Of a stretch of DNA of 64,000 bases, positions 1 to 9,782 are shown in pieces. This DNA is from Malus domestica (Eukaryota; Streptophyta; Magnoliopsida; Rosales; Rosaceae): positions 30,242,501 through 30,306,500 of the forward strand of contig NC_091664.1 of the NCBI RefSeq assembly GCF_042453785.1, read 5' to 3'. The notes under the pieces were generated by a model that was not told the DNA's origin, ran no database searches, and saw nothing but the letters and a program-made list of their open reading frames with translations. A program made the position numbers and the translations under genes. Each line of letters starts with the position of its first letter. The stretch's first letter is position 1.

Positions 1-1458
1 CCTGATGGCTGAAGCTTCAGTAGCATTGGCACTATGGCAGAATCCGGAGCCTATCCCACCAGCCGCTTGGAGCAATCCAGCAAAATCCCGACCCAGCCAA
101 CCCACCCCTATGCGCATAGTATCTTTACACCAGGCTGCGTCAGTATTAATCTTAATAGTTCCGAACCTAGGTTTCTGCCACTTAGTACAAGTAATTTCTG
201 GAGCCATGATTGTCTTCGGCAGCCTCAGGCTATAGTCATCGGCGTCCCGCGCCAAACAGTCTTTATACTCACTAGTGCTCTTCCTCCAGGCCTCCAAGAT
301 ATCCAAAGGCTGACGATGGATCCCTTTAAATACCACTTCATTTCTGTTTTTCCACAATCTCCACAGGCCAAAGGCAAATTCTTAGCGAATGTCATCCGCA
401 TTGTTCCTGTCCTTCACTTGGGCACAAAAATTGCTCCAGCTTTCTAGAAAGTCACTTCCCTCCAGGACATGGGAATTGAGGTGTAGAGGAGAACAAAACC
501 AGAAGACATGGCTAATTTCACATCGGAAAAATAGATGGTTTTCAGTTTCATTAATGGCGTTACAAACACCACATACATTGTCAATTCGCATATGACGTCT
601 TTTAAGATTCCGTCTGACCGCCAGAGCATTGTTGCAGCAACGCCAAATGAAGATTTTGATCTTGTTTGGAACCTGCAGACTCCAGATGTTATTCCATACC
701 AGATTTAGCTTGTTACTTTCACTAGGGGCGCCTCGCCCTTTCCTTCCCAAAGCACCTTCTTCCATCAGCTTTATAGCCAAGCTGTACCCAGTTTTAACTG
801 AATAGATCCCATTGGTAGCATACTGCCACACCAGTCTATCATCAATGCCATCATGGCTGAGTGGAATACTTAAGATCGGTAATACATCTTCTCGCTGAAA
901 CCCGATCCCGATCGAGTCCGTTCTCCAAGAATTAGTAACTGGGTCGATCAGATCACAAACCATGGTTCCTTCGAGATTTGGCTTCGGATTGACTTTAAAG
1001 GTTGAGGGTTTAGGGAACCACAGGTCCTTCCTGATGTTAATGCTTTTCCCATTTCCCACCCGTTATCTAAGACCAAGGTTTAACACTGTCCGAGCTTCAA
1101 AGAGACCTTTCCATCCCCATGAGGTGTTCTTCCCTTTAGGAGCTTCTCCAAAGGTTTTCCCCGGGAAGTATTTATCTCTCAAAACCGAAGCAAGGATGGA
1201 CATAGGATTTAGGGTGATTCGCCATCCAATCTTGGCAAGAAGAGCAAGGTTGACACATTGGATATCCTTGAATCCCATTCCACCAGCCTTTTTCTGTTTC
1301 ATGAGACGATCCCAGGAGATCCAGTGTATGCCCTTACGTTGTTCATTACCGCGCCACCAGTAATTTCGAATAGCTCTTTCAACATCCCGACACACGTCAA
1401 TGGGGAGTCTAAAACAACTCATAGCAAAGTTAGGCAAGGCCATAGCAACTGATTTCAC
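1..1458 (-). pseudogene. LINE ORF2 C-terminal part: RT connection, zf-RVT and RNase H
   Basis: Three adjoining minus-strand frames make up the end of ORF2. Positions 1458-1063 encode the post-RT region with the typical WWRG, WDRLMKQKKAGGMGF and NLALLAKIGWR blocks. Positions 1059-382 encode the zf-RVT segment, recognised by the VPNKIKIFIWR block and by cysteines and a histidine in the order C-x2-C, H, C. Below about 235 the frame reads INTDAAW...GVGW.GRDFAG, the start of an RNase H domain whose first catalytic Asp lies in INTDAAW. RNase H on L1 elements is a known plant lineage feature. Stops near 1060 and 381 break the frame. Confidence 0.88.
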
Positions 1459-1572
1459 AAGGATCTCCTTTCCCGCCTAGGACAGGTACTGCTCAGCCCA
1501 ACCTGACATTCGAGCTTCGATCTTATCCCGGATTTCGGCAAAGACAGCTTTTTTTGAGTGTCCAAAATCGGC

Positions 1573-1955
1573 CTACAGGCCTAGATATTTCCCAAATCCC
1601 TGTTTGCTTTGAATACCAAGGGAGTTCACGATTTTGGCTTTCCTACATTTCGGGGTATTAGCACCGAAAAAGACCGAACTTTTGGCCAGATTAATCACTT
1701 GACCAGAGCCCCGAGCATACGTCTGAAGTACTGCCACTATACTTTCCGCCTCATCCACTGAAGCGTTTCCAAAAATCACGGAGTCATCCGTAAAAAAGAG
1801 ATGCGTTAACGGTACACCAGTAGGGGATAACTTAAAACCGTGGAGGGCACCCCTTTCCAGGCTTCTCCTGATTAACATTGAGAACCCTTCAGTACAAAGA
1901 ATGAACAATAATGGGGATAGGGGATCACCTTGTCTGATACTCTCATGGCATCCAT
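1573..1955 (-). pseudogene. LINE ORF2 reverse transcriptase, C-terminal half of catalytic core
   Basis: The frame reads GIRQGDP-like (SIRQGDPLSPLLFIL), then FFTDDSVIFG, which is the RT motif C equivalent of YxDD. It joins logically to the RT half at 2508-3247, from which it is separated by the LTR fragment. The exact junction between LINE and inserted LTR leader is somewhere near 1945-1960. The region between 1458 and 1573 carries frame breaks. Confidence 0.88.
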
Positions 1956-1975
1956 CTCGATGATCTCTCCCTCTC

Positions 1976-1995
1976 TTCCCACAGACGGCGCCAAA
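1976..1995 (-). other. Primer binding site-like sequence of an LTR retrotransposon
   Basis: On the minus strand, directly after the LTR end, the sequence reads TTTGGCGCCGTCTGTGGGAA. TGGCGCC directly after an LTR ending in CA is a common primer binding site start in plant Ty3/gypsy elements. Its presence shows that this is not a clean solo LTR: a short piece of internal leader remains, cut off about 20-30 bases later where LINE sequence resumes. Confidence 0.65.
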
Positions 1996-2507
1996 TGTTG
2001 ATGCACAAAATCAGCGAAGACTTTGGTACAACAGAAAGTGTCAGGTTTTGTGACCTTCGCTTGGTTGCTTCGGTCACTAGTGAAGATAAGTACGTAAATG
2101 AATAGAGACAGAGAAGCAAACACAGGATGTACGTGGTTCACCCAGATTGGCTACGTCCACGGAGTAGAGGAGTTCTTATTAGTAGTGAAGGGCTTACACA
2201 AGTACAAAGGATCAAGCTCTCAATTTAGTGAGTTCTTGTGAATGATTTAACACAAATGGCATTAGGCAATATTGTGGGGGGATGACCCCTATTTATAGAA
2301 AAACTTGTAGCTTTGTCACATTGACATGTGTCATGTTATGATTGGTTCTTGATGTTGACACGTGCTGCGCTCTGATTGGCTTCTAATCTTGACACGTGTC
2401 GAGTAGTGATTGGCCTCCTGGTCGGAGGGGAACTCTTCTGGGTCCTTGACAGTATAGCGTTGGCCGGTGCTCGGTAGTTTCGGGATTGGTCAAGTATGGT
2501 ACAAACA
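1996..2507 (-). mobile_element. LTR (probably Ty3/gypsy) inserted in LINE RT
   Basis: A 512 bp block separates the LINE reading ...KECISTV from GCHESIRQGDP. On the minus strand it begins TGTTTGTACC and ends GCATCAACA, giving TG...CA termini, and it is followed by a TGGCGCC primer binding site. A TATA-like stretch (TATAAATAGGGG on the minus strand) lies near 2286-2300, as expected of an LTR promoter. No target duplication is identifiable because the internal side of the insertion is truncated. The gypsy assignment rests mainly on the primer binding site. Confidence 0.75.
2324..2413. repeat. Three 34-bp-spaced ACGTG/ATTGG modules in the LTR
   Basis: Units at 2324-2345, 2358-2379 and 2392-2413 each join an ACA(C/T)GTG core to ATTGG (reverse CCAAT) at the same spacing. 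They lie upstream of the LTR TATA-like box in the minus orientation, where enhancer elements would be expected. Confidence 0.7.
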
Positions 2508-3247
2508 CGGTAGATATGCATTCCTTAATCCAGCTGCAGAAGAAAGGCGCAAAACCCAGGCTAACCATCATACCCAAGAGGAAATCTCATTCAACCCGGT
2601 CGTATGCCATGGCCATATCAAGCTTGATAGCCATTCCATGTTGGTATCCTTTTTTCTGGTGGAGTAAGGAGTGGAGGACTTTGTGCACCACTAGGATATT
2701 GTCTTGGATTTGCTTCCCTGCCATGAAGGCATATTGGTTCTCCCCAATCACTTTCGGCATCACCTTCTTAAGCCTATTAGTGAGAACCTTGGCAATAATC
2801 TTGTAGATGACATTACATAATGCAATAGGCCTATATTGCGTCATATTTTTTGGGCACTTCACCTTCGGAATAAGCACTACGTTGGTATGGTTGAGTTTGC
2901 GAAGCAGGGTTCCCGAGTGCCAGAAGGCTTTAACAATCTTGACTACGTCCAGCCCGACCGTGTCCCAGTGGTCTTGGTAAAAGCAGCCAGAAAAACCATC
3001 AGGTCCCGGAGATCTCGTAGGAGGAATTTGATATGCAGCCTCCATAATTTCACATTCAGAGACCATAGCAGTTAACCCACGGTTGTCCTCATGGGAGAGC
3101 CGACACTCCATGCAACTCTGAACTTCCTCCACAAGATTAGGCTTACAAGACTGAAATAGTTCAGTAAAGTAATCAATAGCCGTATTACCGATCCCTTCAA
3201 CATTTTCCTGCCAGATCCCCCGGGCAAAATTTGATGTGAGAATTACT
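2508..3247 (-). pseudogene. LINE ORF2 reverse transcriptase, N-terminal half
   Basis: The minus-strand frame covers 3255-2587 and continues in a second frame to 2508. It shows the L1 RT blocks GPDGFSGCFYQ, HTNVVLIPKV, MTQYRPIALCNVIYKIIAKVL and KLDMAMAYDRVE (motif A with the first catalytic Asp). The continuing frame, MVSLGFAPFFCSWIKECISTV, is the normal continuation but lies in another register, so there is a frameshift near 2580. The fragment is bounded on both sides by LTR insertions. Confidence 0.9.
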
Positions 3248-5243
3248 TGACACACAAATTAAACCCTCTTTTTGACAATTGTAGTATAGATGTAAGTAGG
3301 GTATCGTTCTAGGCCGGGGATTAGGAGGGATTGCTAATCTATTCTAAATTAATTTAAAAATATTAAACAAGACTCAAGGACACAAAACTAGGCTAAAAAC
3401 TCTAATAACTCGAAACACACTTAGAATGACTCAAAATAATGAAAACAATCAAATTAGACACTAGGAACTGAAATGGACGGAAATTGAATTAAAAGACTAA
3501 CAACAATGAAAACTAACTAAATAATATAATTTAATAATGGGGGGGGGTTTGGTTTTGACGAGAAGTAAATTAAACTTAAATAAATTACAGAATTGACAAA
3601 AGCATGAAATTAAGGTGAAATGATAGGTGATGGACTAGCTAGAGGGTTCTTCTCCACACATGACACATATGCAACCTAAATTGATTTTCAGTTGTTCTTT
3701 CAATAAATTGTAAATCTCAATACTTCAGATTAACCGTGAACAGCACTTTTTTAATCTTCAAGTTTTCCTTAAGTTATTGAATTGGACGGAAAAACGCATA
3801 CAACAATTCAAAACATTCTTCAAAAGTCCCCTACGTGAAAAGCACAATAGAGATACAATCAAAGATCATTAAACTTTGTGAAAACTATAAGCATTGACGA
3901 GGCATTCGTAACTATGATTTGCATGAAACTTATGCCAAGAATTTACTTAACGTGATTGTGACTAGCAACCTTCACTACTTGTGAATATAAGTTCATAACG
4001 ATCAGGTGAAATTCACTTATATTCTAGCATCAAATTCATGCATGTAAATTAAGTATGCATTCTTAATCGACATACAAAAATAAGTTATCAATCAAGCAGT
4101 TAAGCAAATTAAATCACAACTCAGAAATCACAACTGAAGGTAATCAATTCATATTACAAATATATTCATGGCTTTGAATTCCCCCCTAGCCAAGGGGGGT
4201 TTAGTTCCTCATACTTGCAAAACAAAGATACATAAAATTAGACATTGAAATCAAAGATAGAAAACACCTAGAAACGCTCCAACACTCCCAAGGCTTGGGC
4301 TTAGGCACGGCACAAGATGTTCCTTCTCCTTCCTTACTTGCAAGCTACGGCACTAGAGGTTTTGGACGGTTTTGGGTGGTTTTTATGGTGTAGAATGGAT
4401 GGGGAATGGTATGGAAAGGTTTAGGATTGATGGGTGGTGTGGCTAGGGGTGGTTTTTGGCTAAATTTGGAGAGAAAATCTGTTATGACTTTGATGAATAT
4501 GGAAGGTGTTATTTATAGGCTTGAGATAGGACCACTCCATTTCCTTTGCATGTGAGCTTGTGTGGGTGTGTGTTGGCATGTTTCCCCTTTACATTTACAC
4601 ACACATGCTTCATCATTTCAACCACAAAACACACACATTTTCTGCCATGTTTTTCCCTTTACATTTACACACACATGCTTCATCATTTCAACCACAAAAC
4701 ACACACAATTCCTTCACCTTTGCCATGAGTTTTGTATGTGTATGCTTCAATGTTCTTCTCTTTGCCATGTGTTTGCTTTCTTTGCCATGTGTTTGCTTTC
4801 TTTGCCATGTGTTTGCTGCCATGTTTTCCCCTTTACATTTACACACACATGCTTCATCATTTCAATCACAAAACACACACAATTCCTTCACCTTTGCCAT
4901 GAGTTTTGTCTTCACTTTGCATGTGGGCTTCTTTGCATGTGTTTTCTCCCTCTCTTGCCTTGAGTTTGCATGTGGGCTTCTTTGCATGTGTTTATCCTTG
5001 CAATTACACACACACACTTGCACACACAAAAGCCCAAAACGTCCATCCTCATGTCTCCATGTTTGCACCATCCAATCTTAGCCCAAAAATGCTCCAAAAT
5101 GCTCCAAAATGCATCTTCTTGCATCCTTGGCCCATAGAACCTACAAACACACAAAAATGGCTTAAACTACTAACATAACTAAGAACTAAGAACATAAATG
5201 CACGAAAACAAACATACTAAGTCGCATAAATATGCTCCTATCA
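3248..5243. mobile_element. About 2 kb LTR-like insertion in the LINE
   Basis: A non-coding block of 1996 bp starts TGACACACAA and ends TGCTCCTATCA, that is TG...CA. It interrupts the LINE between the endonuclease/RT linker (RGIEDAD) and the RT. The reverse complement starts TGATAGGAGCATATTTATGC, a terminus I associate with large plant Ty3/gypsy (Tat/Ogre-like) LTRs. A TATTTATAGGC motif lies near 4510 on the plus strand, so orientation is uncertain. No clear target-site duplication is visible: flanks are ATTACT and GCGTCC. No proteins are encoded; open frames here come from CA-rich repeats. Confidence 0.6.
4560..4995. repeat. CA-rich tandem repeats within the 2 kb LTR-like element
   Basis: A roughly 65-70 bp unit containing TTTACATTTACACACACATG and CATCATTTCAA occurs three times (from about 4586, 4655 and 4830). 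A shorter unit TTTGCCATGTGTTTGCTTTC is repeated three times around 4760-4815. A third unit built on TTTGCATGTG and GGGCTTC is repeated around 4916-4990. These produce overlapping open frames with no protein meaning. Confidence 0.85.
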
Positions 5244-6372
5244 GCGTCCTCTATCCCTCGGATCATATTAAAACGTCGCCTTTTTAGCGTTTGAGCATGG
5301 AAGAACTTGGTGTTCTTATCGCCCTCGCGAAGCCATTGATTCCTAGATTTTACTTTCCAGTAAGCCTCCTCCTTCTGATGAGCAACAATGAGCTCCTTCT
5401 CTTTTTGCTTAACATCCTTTGAGGTAAACTCATTAGAGTTGTAGGCCGCCCTTATCTCATTCTTCAGTTGCTGAATTAGTTTCAACGAATTCCTTCCTCT
5501 TCCTTTGTACCAGACTTTTAATTTTCTTCTAAGATGTTTCAGTTTTTCCAAAAACGGTACGCATGTGAGCCATTAATCTTAACTCTCCAATCTTCCCCGA
5601 CCAAATTACGGCACTCCTCCGACTTGCTCCAACGCCCATCGAACGAGAATTGCCTTCCCATCCACTTCGGACCTTTATCGGTCGAGAGGAGCAAAAGGGC
5701 GTGATCAGATCCTTCCAAGATCACATGCTTAATTTTTGTGTTGGGGTACATTTCATACCATCCTAAATTCGCCAGCCCATGGTCAAGGCGTTGCTGAATA
5801 GGCAGAGACTCTCTGTTATTTCTCCAGGTGAAGGGGTAACCTTCATAACCCAAATCCATGAGTTCGTCTCAAGCCACAAAATCTCTAAAGTCACGTAGAC
5901 TAGCAGCCGGTCTGTAATTTCCTCCCTCCTTCTCTTCATTACAGAGGATATCATTGAAGTCTCCTAGGAGGAGGCAGCGGTCCCTTTCTTGGGCAATACG
6001 CTTTGATAATTCTTGCCATTGCACCATTCTCTTCTTTTCATCCGTACTAGCGTAAATAGCGAATAGTCTCCAGCTGCAGTTCATCTTTTCATCCCACAGT
6101 TTGAGTTCCACCAAAAAGTCCTCCGATTTCATTAACACCACCGGGGTCTCATCTCTCCAGAAAACACATAAGCCACCTTCAATGCCCCGAGGCTTCACAG
6201 CGAACCAGTGTTCCATACCCAATCTCCTTTTCAGATGGACAAAACTCCTACTTTTATTCTTAGTTTCCAGCAGAATAACCATGTCAGGGGTGTGAAGCCG
6301 GTTCTGCTCCAGCAAGTTGTCGACTGTCAGGTCACCCCCGATACCCTGACAGTTCCACGTGATTATCTTCAT
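5244..6372 (-). pseudogene. LINE ORF2 endonuclease domain and linker
   Basis: Starting at 6372 the frame opens MKIITWNCQGIGG, the canonical start of plant L1 ORF2 apurinic-type endonuclease. LLLETKN-like (VILLETKNKS), WRLFAIYAS and LLLGDFNDI blocks follow; the GDFND motif holds catalytic residues. A TGA stop near 5870 interrupts FVA-DELMDLGYEGYPFTWRNN, where other copies normally have a sense codon. The frame then continues through DHALLLLS (the conserved SDH motif) and a linker to RGIEDA, where the 2 kb insertion cuts it. All main endonuclease motifs are visible but not in one frame. Confidence 0.92.
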
Positions 6373-6785
6373 GGATGCGTGGGGGACCCCTTACGGCTGG
6401 TCTCCTCCGCCTCTTTAAAGAAACAACCTTTCCTTGGTCTGGTAGCTAGTGGCTCCTCTAGAGTAGTAGTCGATGAAAGCGCCATTTCCTGAATGTTGCG
6501 TTTTCTCCCTTTCTGTTCCTTCATTATTGCCTGAATTATAGGAACCAGTTGAAATGGGTCATCCTCCGTACTCATTCCATTCGCAACAGTGCCATCTACA
6601 CTCACCAGCCTTTCAGCCTCCTCTCCGTTGTCTAAAATTCCATCACCATTTCCATCAATATTGAGTGGTTCACTATTCAAGTCGAAACTCTGACCTGTTG
6701 CAGATGACGCACCCGTCAGGTTTCCATGGATCTCCTGTTCAGGGATTTCATGGAGAATAACGTGTTCCGCGCCTTCCGCAATCAC
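6369..6785 (-). pseudogene. LINE ORF1/ORF2 junction reading frame
   Basis: A 138-residue acidic frame with no recognised domain. It lies between ORF1 and the endonuclease and overlaps the endonuclease start codon by 4 bases (ATGA type). It is most likely the variable C-terminal tail of ORF1, separated from it by a frame break near 6850. It contains an Asp/Asn-rich segment (NIDGNGDGILDNGEE) and a basic end. Confidence 0.55.
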
Positions 6786-6851
6786 TCCTCCTGGTCCAAT
6801 TAGTCCTGCATCGAAAGCAATTTCTCTGGCCTTTCTTAAATCTTCTTCCTC

Positions 6852-8012
6852 CTAACGTTGGTGACGGATTTTGTCAGCTAGGTTAAGTCTCCCTTTATTC
6901 AGGCTACTTGAAGACCAGCGAGGTTTGTTTGGGGATATGGCAGTGTCAGCCTCTTCCACATTGACCGTGTCAGTATAATCACTCCCACTGAACGATCGCG
7001 AGGCCCCCAGTTGTGAGTGACTGCCCATACCCGAAGCTGTGGATGACCGGCCCGATCGTTTTCCTCCATCTTGTTCCTCACTGCGATCATCTTTCCATCT
7101 TCCAGAATCCATGCGTCCTCCACTAGACCCTCGAGGAGTCCTAGTACTGCCCCCCGCGCCTAATGTTTTACCCCTCAGATCCGTAAGAGCGTCCAATCCC
7201 TTAAACGCAAACCCCTCCCCCAAATCCTCAGAGGTTTCCCCTGCAATCTTCCCTAGATCCTGGGAACCTTTGCACACTCGAGTAGCATGTCCCAATAGAC
7301 CACAAATGAGGCAGTATTTAGGAAGCCCTTCGTATTTAAAATCAACCCACATTCTGCCTTCATCAGGGAAATTAACGAAAGTACCTCGCATAAGGGGTTC
7401 ACGGACATTGAAATTAATTTTTACTCGAAGAAATCTTCCGATGCAGTCTCTACTACCAGATTTATCCACCGATTTGACCGTCCCCATTAGGCCTCCGATG
7501 GATTCCGCCACCGCTTGAGTCATGCTTAGAACAGGAACATTGTGAATCTGCACCCAGAACATTCCTAAGGAGAGAGGAGCCCATCTGTTGAGACCATTGT
7601 CCGTCCGATCCGCAACCATAACTAGATCGTTTTTAAAGTGCCAAGGATGATCTGCATCCACAACTCGTTGTAGATCCCTTTGACCTGCAAATCTCGTCAG
7701 AAATCTCCGGTCACCAATGTCCCTGATAGAAACTCCTTCCCTCCCCCGCCACAGAGACATGAAACAATCTATGAAAGCTTCCCCATTTACCTCTTTAGAG
7801 GTGAGCACTTCTGCAATCAGAGTGTATTGGAGTCCCACTAAAGCACCCTCTACATCCTTCCTCTGAATGCTTATTCCGCCGAGCTCTTTCTCGGACAGTT
7901 TCAGCTTTGACCCAAAGCGAGAGCCCAGATCCTCCAGGTCCTTCTTGGGTTTATCCTCGCCCATTATCAGACCTACCCCTCCTTTCAAAAGAAATGGGCG
8001 ATCCCCAACCAA
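6852..8012 (-). CDS. LINE ORF1 protein (DUF4283-type with CCHC zinc knuckle)
   Basis: 386 codons are open on the minus strand. Residues roughly 60-205 match the DUF4283 region typical of plant L1 ORF1, with DRRFLTRFAGQRDLQRVVD, the PWHFKNDLVMV block and RWAPLSLGMFWVQIHNVP. A CX2CX4HX4C zinc knuckle (CLICGLLGHATRVC) follows at about residues 232-245, then a serine/glycine-rich basic tail. In the family this protein binds the element's RNA. It is the best preserved part of this LINE. The start is the first Met of the frame (MVGDRPFLL); a second Met, MGEDKPKK, lies about 16 residues further in and cannot be excluded. Confidence 0.85.
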   Translation of the reverse strand: MVGDRPFLLKGGVGLIMGEDKPKKDLEDLGSRFGSKLKLSEKELGGISIQRKDVEGALVGLQYTLIAEVLTSKEVNGEAFIDCFMSLWRGREGVSIRDIGDRRFLTRFAGQRDLQRVVDADHPWHFKNDLVMVADRTDNGLNRWAPLSLGMFWVQIHNVPVLSMTQAVAESIGGLMGTVKSVDKSGSRDCIGRFLRVKINFNVREPLMRGTFVNFPDEGRMWVDFKYEGLPKYCLICGLLGHATRVCKGSQDLGKIAGETSEDLGEGFAFKGLDALTDLRGKTLGAGGSTRTPRGSSGGRMDSGRWKDDRSEEQDGGKRSGRSSTASGMGSHSQLGASRSFSGSDYTDTVNVEEADTAISPNKPRWSSSSLNKGRLNLADKIRHQR

Positions 8013-8066
8013 GAGTCCAGATCCTGAACACCAAAGACTATAAGCACCCCCCAGATCTAAACCCCA

Positions 8067-8396
8067 CCAACCCCCTGATAACCCTAGACCCAGCCAGAAA
8101 TCCCTAAAATCTCACTCCCAAACCGCCTGAACTCTCCTCCCACCTGCTCACCGAACAAGGATACCGAGATTCGCCGACCCAGCACGAGATGGAACAGAGC
8201 CTAGACAGGTGAAACCCTCCAGAGGTCTCCGCCAACCCCCTGAAAACCATAGACCCAGCCAAAGAATCCCTAAATTCACACTTCCAAACCGCCTGAACTC
8301 TCCTCCCACCTGCTCACCTAACAAGGATACCGAGATTTATCAACCCAGCACGAGATGGAACAGAGCCTAGACAGGCGAAACCCTTCCAGAGGTCTA
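8067..8396 (-). repeat. 165-bp tandem dimer in the LINE 5' leader
   Basis: Two adjacent copies (8067-8231 and 8232-8396) share the order CCAACCCCCTGA, AGACCCAGCC, CCGCCTGAACTCTCCTCCCA, CCCAGCACGAGATGGAACAG and GAAACCC. They differ by scattered substitutions. They lie directly upstream of ORF1 in the LINE orientation, in the position of a monomeric 5' promoter repeat. Confidence 0.85.
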
Positions 8397-8451
8397 GACG
8401 GAAACCCTCCGGTGGTTTAGACGAAACCCTCATTTCGAGGAACTCAGAACC

Positions 8452-8703
8452 TGTTGGAATTTATTAGGTTTATTTAGGAAATTAATTAGAGATTTGATTT
8501 GATTTTGTAGTAGGGTATTTTTGGCATTTACGCATTAGGGTTTCTTAGGTTTATTGCTCTATAAATAGAGCTTGTAATTTAGTTTGAGAGTAAGTTAGCC
8601 ATAATGTAGTCTCTTAGGGTTTTGTAGCCGTTTCGGCATTCTCGTTCTTTTAATAATATTCATATTATTTGTTAGTCTTGTTCGTTGCGCACTCTGATAT
8701 TCA
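8452..8703 (+). repeat. 5' LTR of the TRIM-like element
   Basis: The 252 bp direct repeat matches 9529-9780. TG...CA ends, with TATA-like CTATAAATA at 8559-8567. Confidence 0.9.
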
Positions 8704-8706
8704 ACT

Positions 8707-8718
8707 TGGTATCAGAGC
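8707..8718 (+). other. Primer binding site, initiator tRNA-Met type
   Basis: TGGTATCAGAGC stands 3 bases after the 5' LTR. It is the standard sequence complementary to the 3' end of plant initiator tRNA-Met used by many Copia elements and TRIMs. Confidence 0.9.
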
Positions 8719-9223
8719 AGGTTTCATCCTTCGGGATTTAATCTGCTTTGGGTTGGTATCCGTTTGCTTGTGTCCGTTGTCGTCCGTATTCGTCTTTGAT
8801 CACCTGCTTGTTTGACGAAGCCTAGACCCGAGAACCACAAACTCGGATCGAGTTCGTCTTCGCCTTGGATCACCTGCAGTCCGCTCAGCACCACCATTTC
8901 CGCTGCTACATCCACCCGTTCACCGTACCCGTACCCACTCGTACGAGTTAGATTTGTCACAACCCTATGAAGTCCCTTTTTGCAGTTTGATTTTGCACTA
9001 GAAGTTTTTTGTTTGCTGCAATTGGTTGCAAGCCTCGTTTGCTGCAATTAGTTTTGCATGAATTGAAGAAAGGCAGAGAGAAGGAAGGAAAAAAAATGAA
9101 AAAAGGGGAGTAAAAAAAATAAAAAATAAAAAAATGGTTGATTGTTTGAGGCTTAGGCCCATACAGGCAAGAAAGAAATATGGTCTGTTTGGTTGGGTTT
9201 TTTTATTGTTTGTTCGGAAGTTG

Positions 9224-9420
9224 GAATTTGCATTGGCATTGGTATTGGCATTGACATCGGCATTGGTATTGGCATTGGCAACGATATTGGCACTGGCATT
9301 GGAATCTTACATTGGCACTGGCACTGGCATTGGAATCTTGCACTGGCATTGGCATGGAAATCTTGCACTGGCATTGGAACCTTGCACTGGCACTGGCATT
9401 GAAATCTTGCACTTGCACCG
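9224..9420 (+). repeat. CATTGG hexamer-like low-complexity tract in the TRIM internal region
   Basis: Degenerate repeats of GGCATT and GGCACT fill this stretch and give artificial open frames on both strands. An inverted, shorter counterpart lies at about 10060-10150 in the neighbouring element. Confidence 0.85.
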
Positions 9421-9519
9421 ATGGAATTTCGTATTGAAATTGGCATCGGAAGTTAGCATAACAAAGCTTGCATCCACATCGTCTGTTGGCAAACTCATGT
9501 CGTATACCGCCATGAGTTT

Positions 9520-9528
9520 GACGGGGGG
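9520..9528 (+). other. Polypurine tract
   Basis: GACGGGGGG immediately precedes the 3' LTR, at the expected place for plus-strand priming. Confidence 0.8.
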
Positions 9529-9780
9529 TGTTGGAATTTATTAGGTTTATTTAGGAAATTAATTAGAGATTTGATTTGATTTTGTAGTAGGGTATTTTTG
9601 GCATTTACGCATTAGGGTTTCTTAGGTTTATTGCTCTATAAATAGAGCTTGTAATTTAGTTTGAGAGTAAGTTAGCCATAATGTAGTCTCTTAGGGTTTT
9701 GTAGCCGTTTCGGCATTCTCGTTCTTTTAATAATATTCATATCATTTGTTAGTCTTGTTCGTTGCACACTCTGATATTCA
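9529..9780 (+). repeat. 3' LTR of the TRIM-like element
   Basis: The 252 bp copy of 8452-8703, differing at a few positions (for example ATATCATTTG versus ATATTATTTG). Confidence 0.9.
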
Positions 9781-9782
9781 AC

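Larger units (their letters stand above)
1..8451 (-). mobile_element. L1-type LINE, non-LTR retrotransposon, degraded, 3' end outside window
   Basis: Read on the minus strand, the domains come in plant L1 order. A tandem 5' leader (8067-8396) is followed by ORF1 with a zinc knuckle, an endonuclease, a reverse transcriptase, the zf-RVT zinc region and an RNase H domain that leaves the window at position 1. The coding parts are split by stop codons and frame changes and by two LTR insertions (1996-2507 and 3248-5243), so this copy cannot be autonomous. The 3' UTR and poly-A tail are not in view. The 5' end abuts the TRIM-like element that starts at 8452. Confidence 0.93.
8452..9780 (+). mobile_element. 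TRIM-like short LTR retrotransposon, both LTRs present
   Basis: Two nearly identical 252 bp LTRs (8452-8703 and 9529-9780) start TGTTGGAATTTATT and end CTGATATTCA. They flank an 825 bp internal region with no retrotransposon genes. A TGGTATCAGAGC primer binding site follows the first LTR and a GACGGGGGG polypurine tract precedes the second. Each LTR has a TATA-like CTCTATAAATAGAG. The two LTRs differ at only a few positions, so insertion looks fairly recent. It depends on enzymes from another element, probably a Copia. No clear 5-bp target duplication is seen (GAACC versus ACTCG), which fits insertion beside or recombination with the neighbouring inverted copy. Confidence 0.9.

Noticed and set aside
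4546..5154. Several overlapping open frames of 60-173 codons
   Set aside because: They arise from CA/TG-rich tandem repeats inside the LTR-like element, on both strands, with no domain.
9134..9544. Open frames rich in Ala-Leu or Gly-Ile
   Set aside because: Translation of the GGCATT hexamer tract in all frames.
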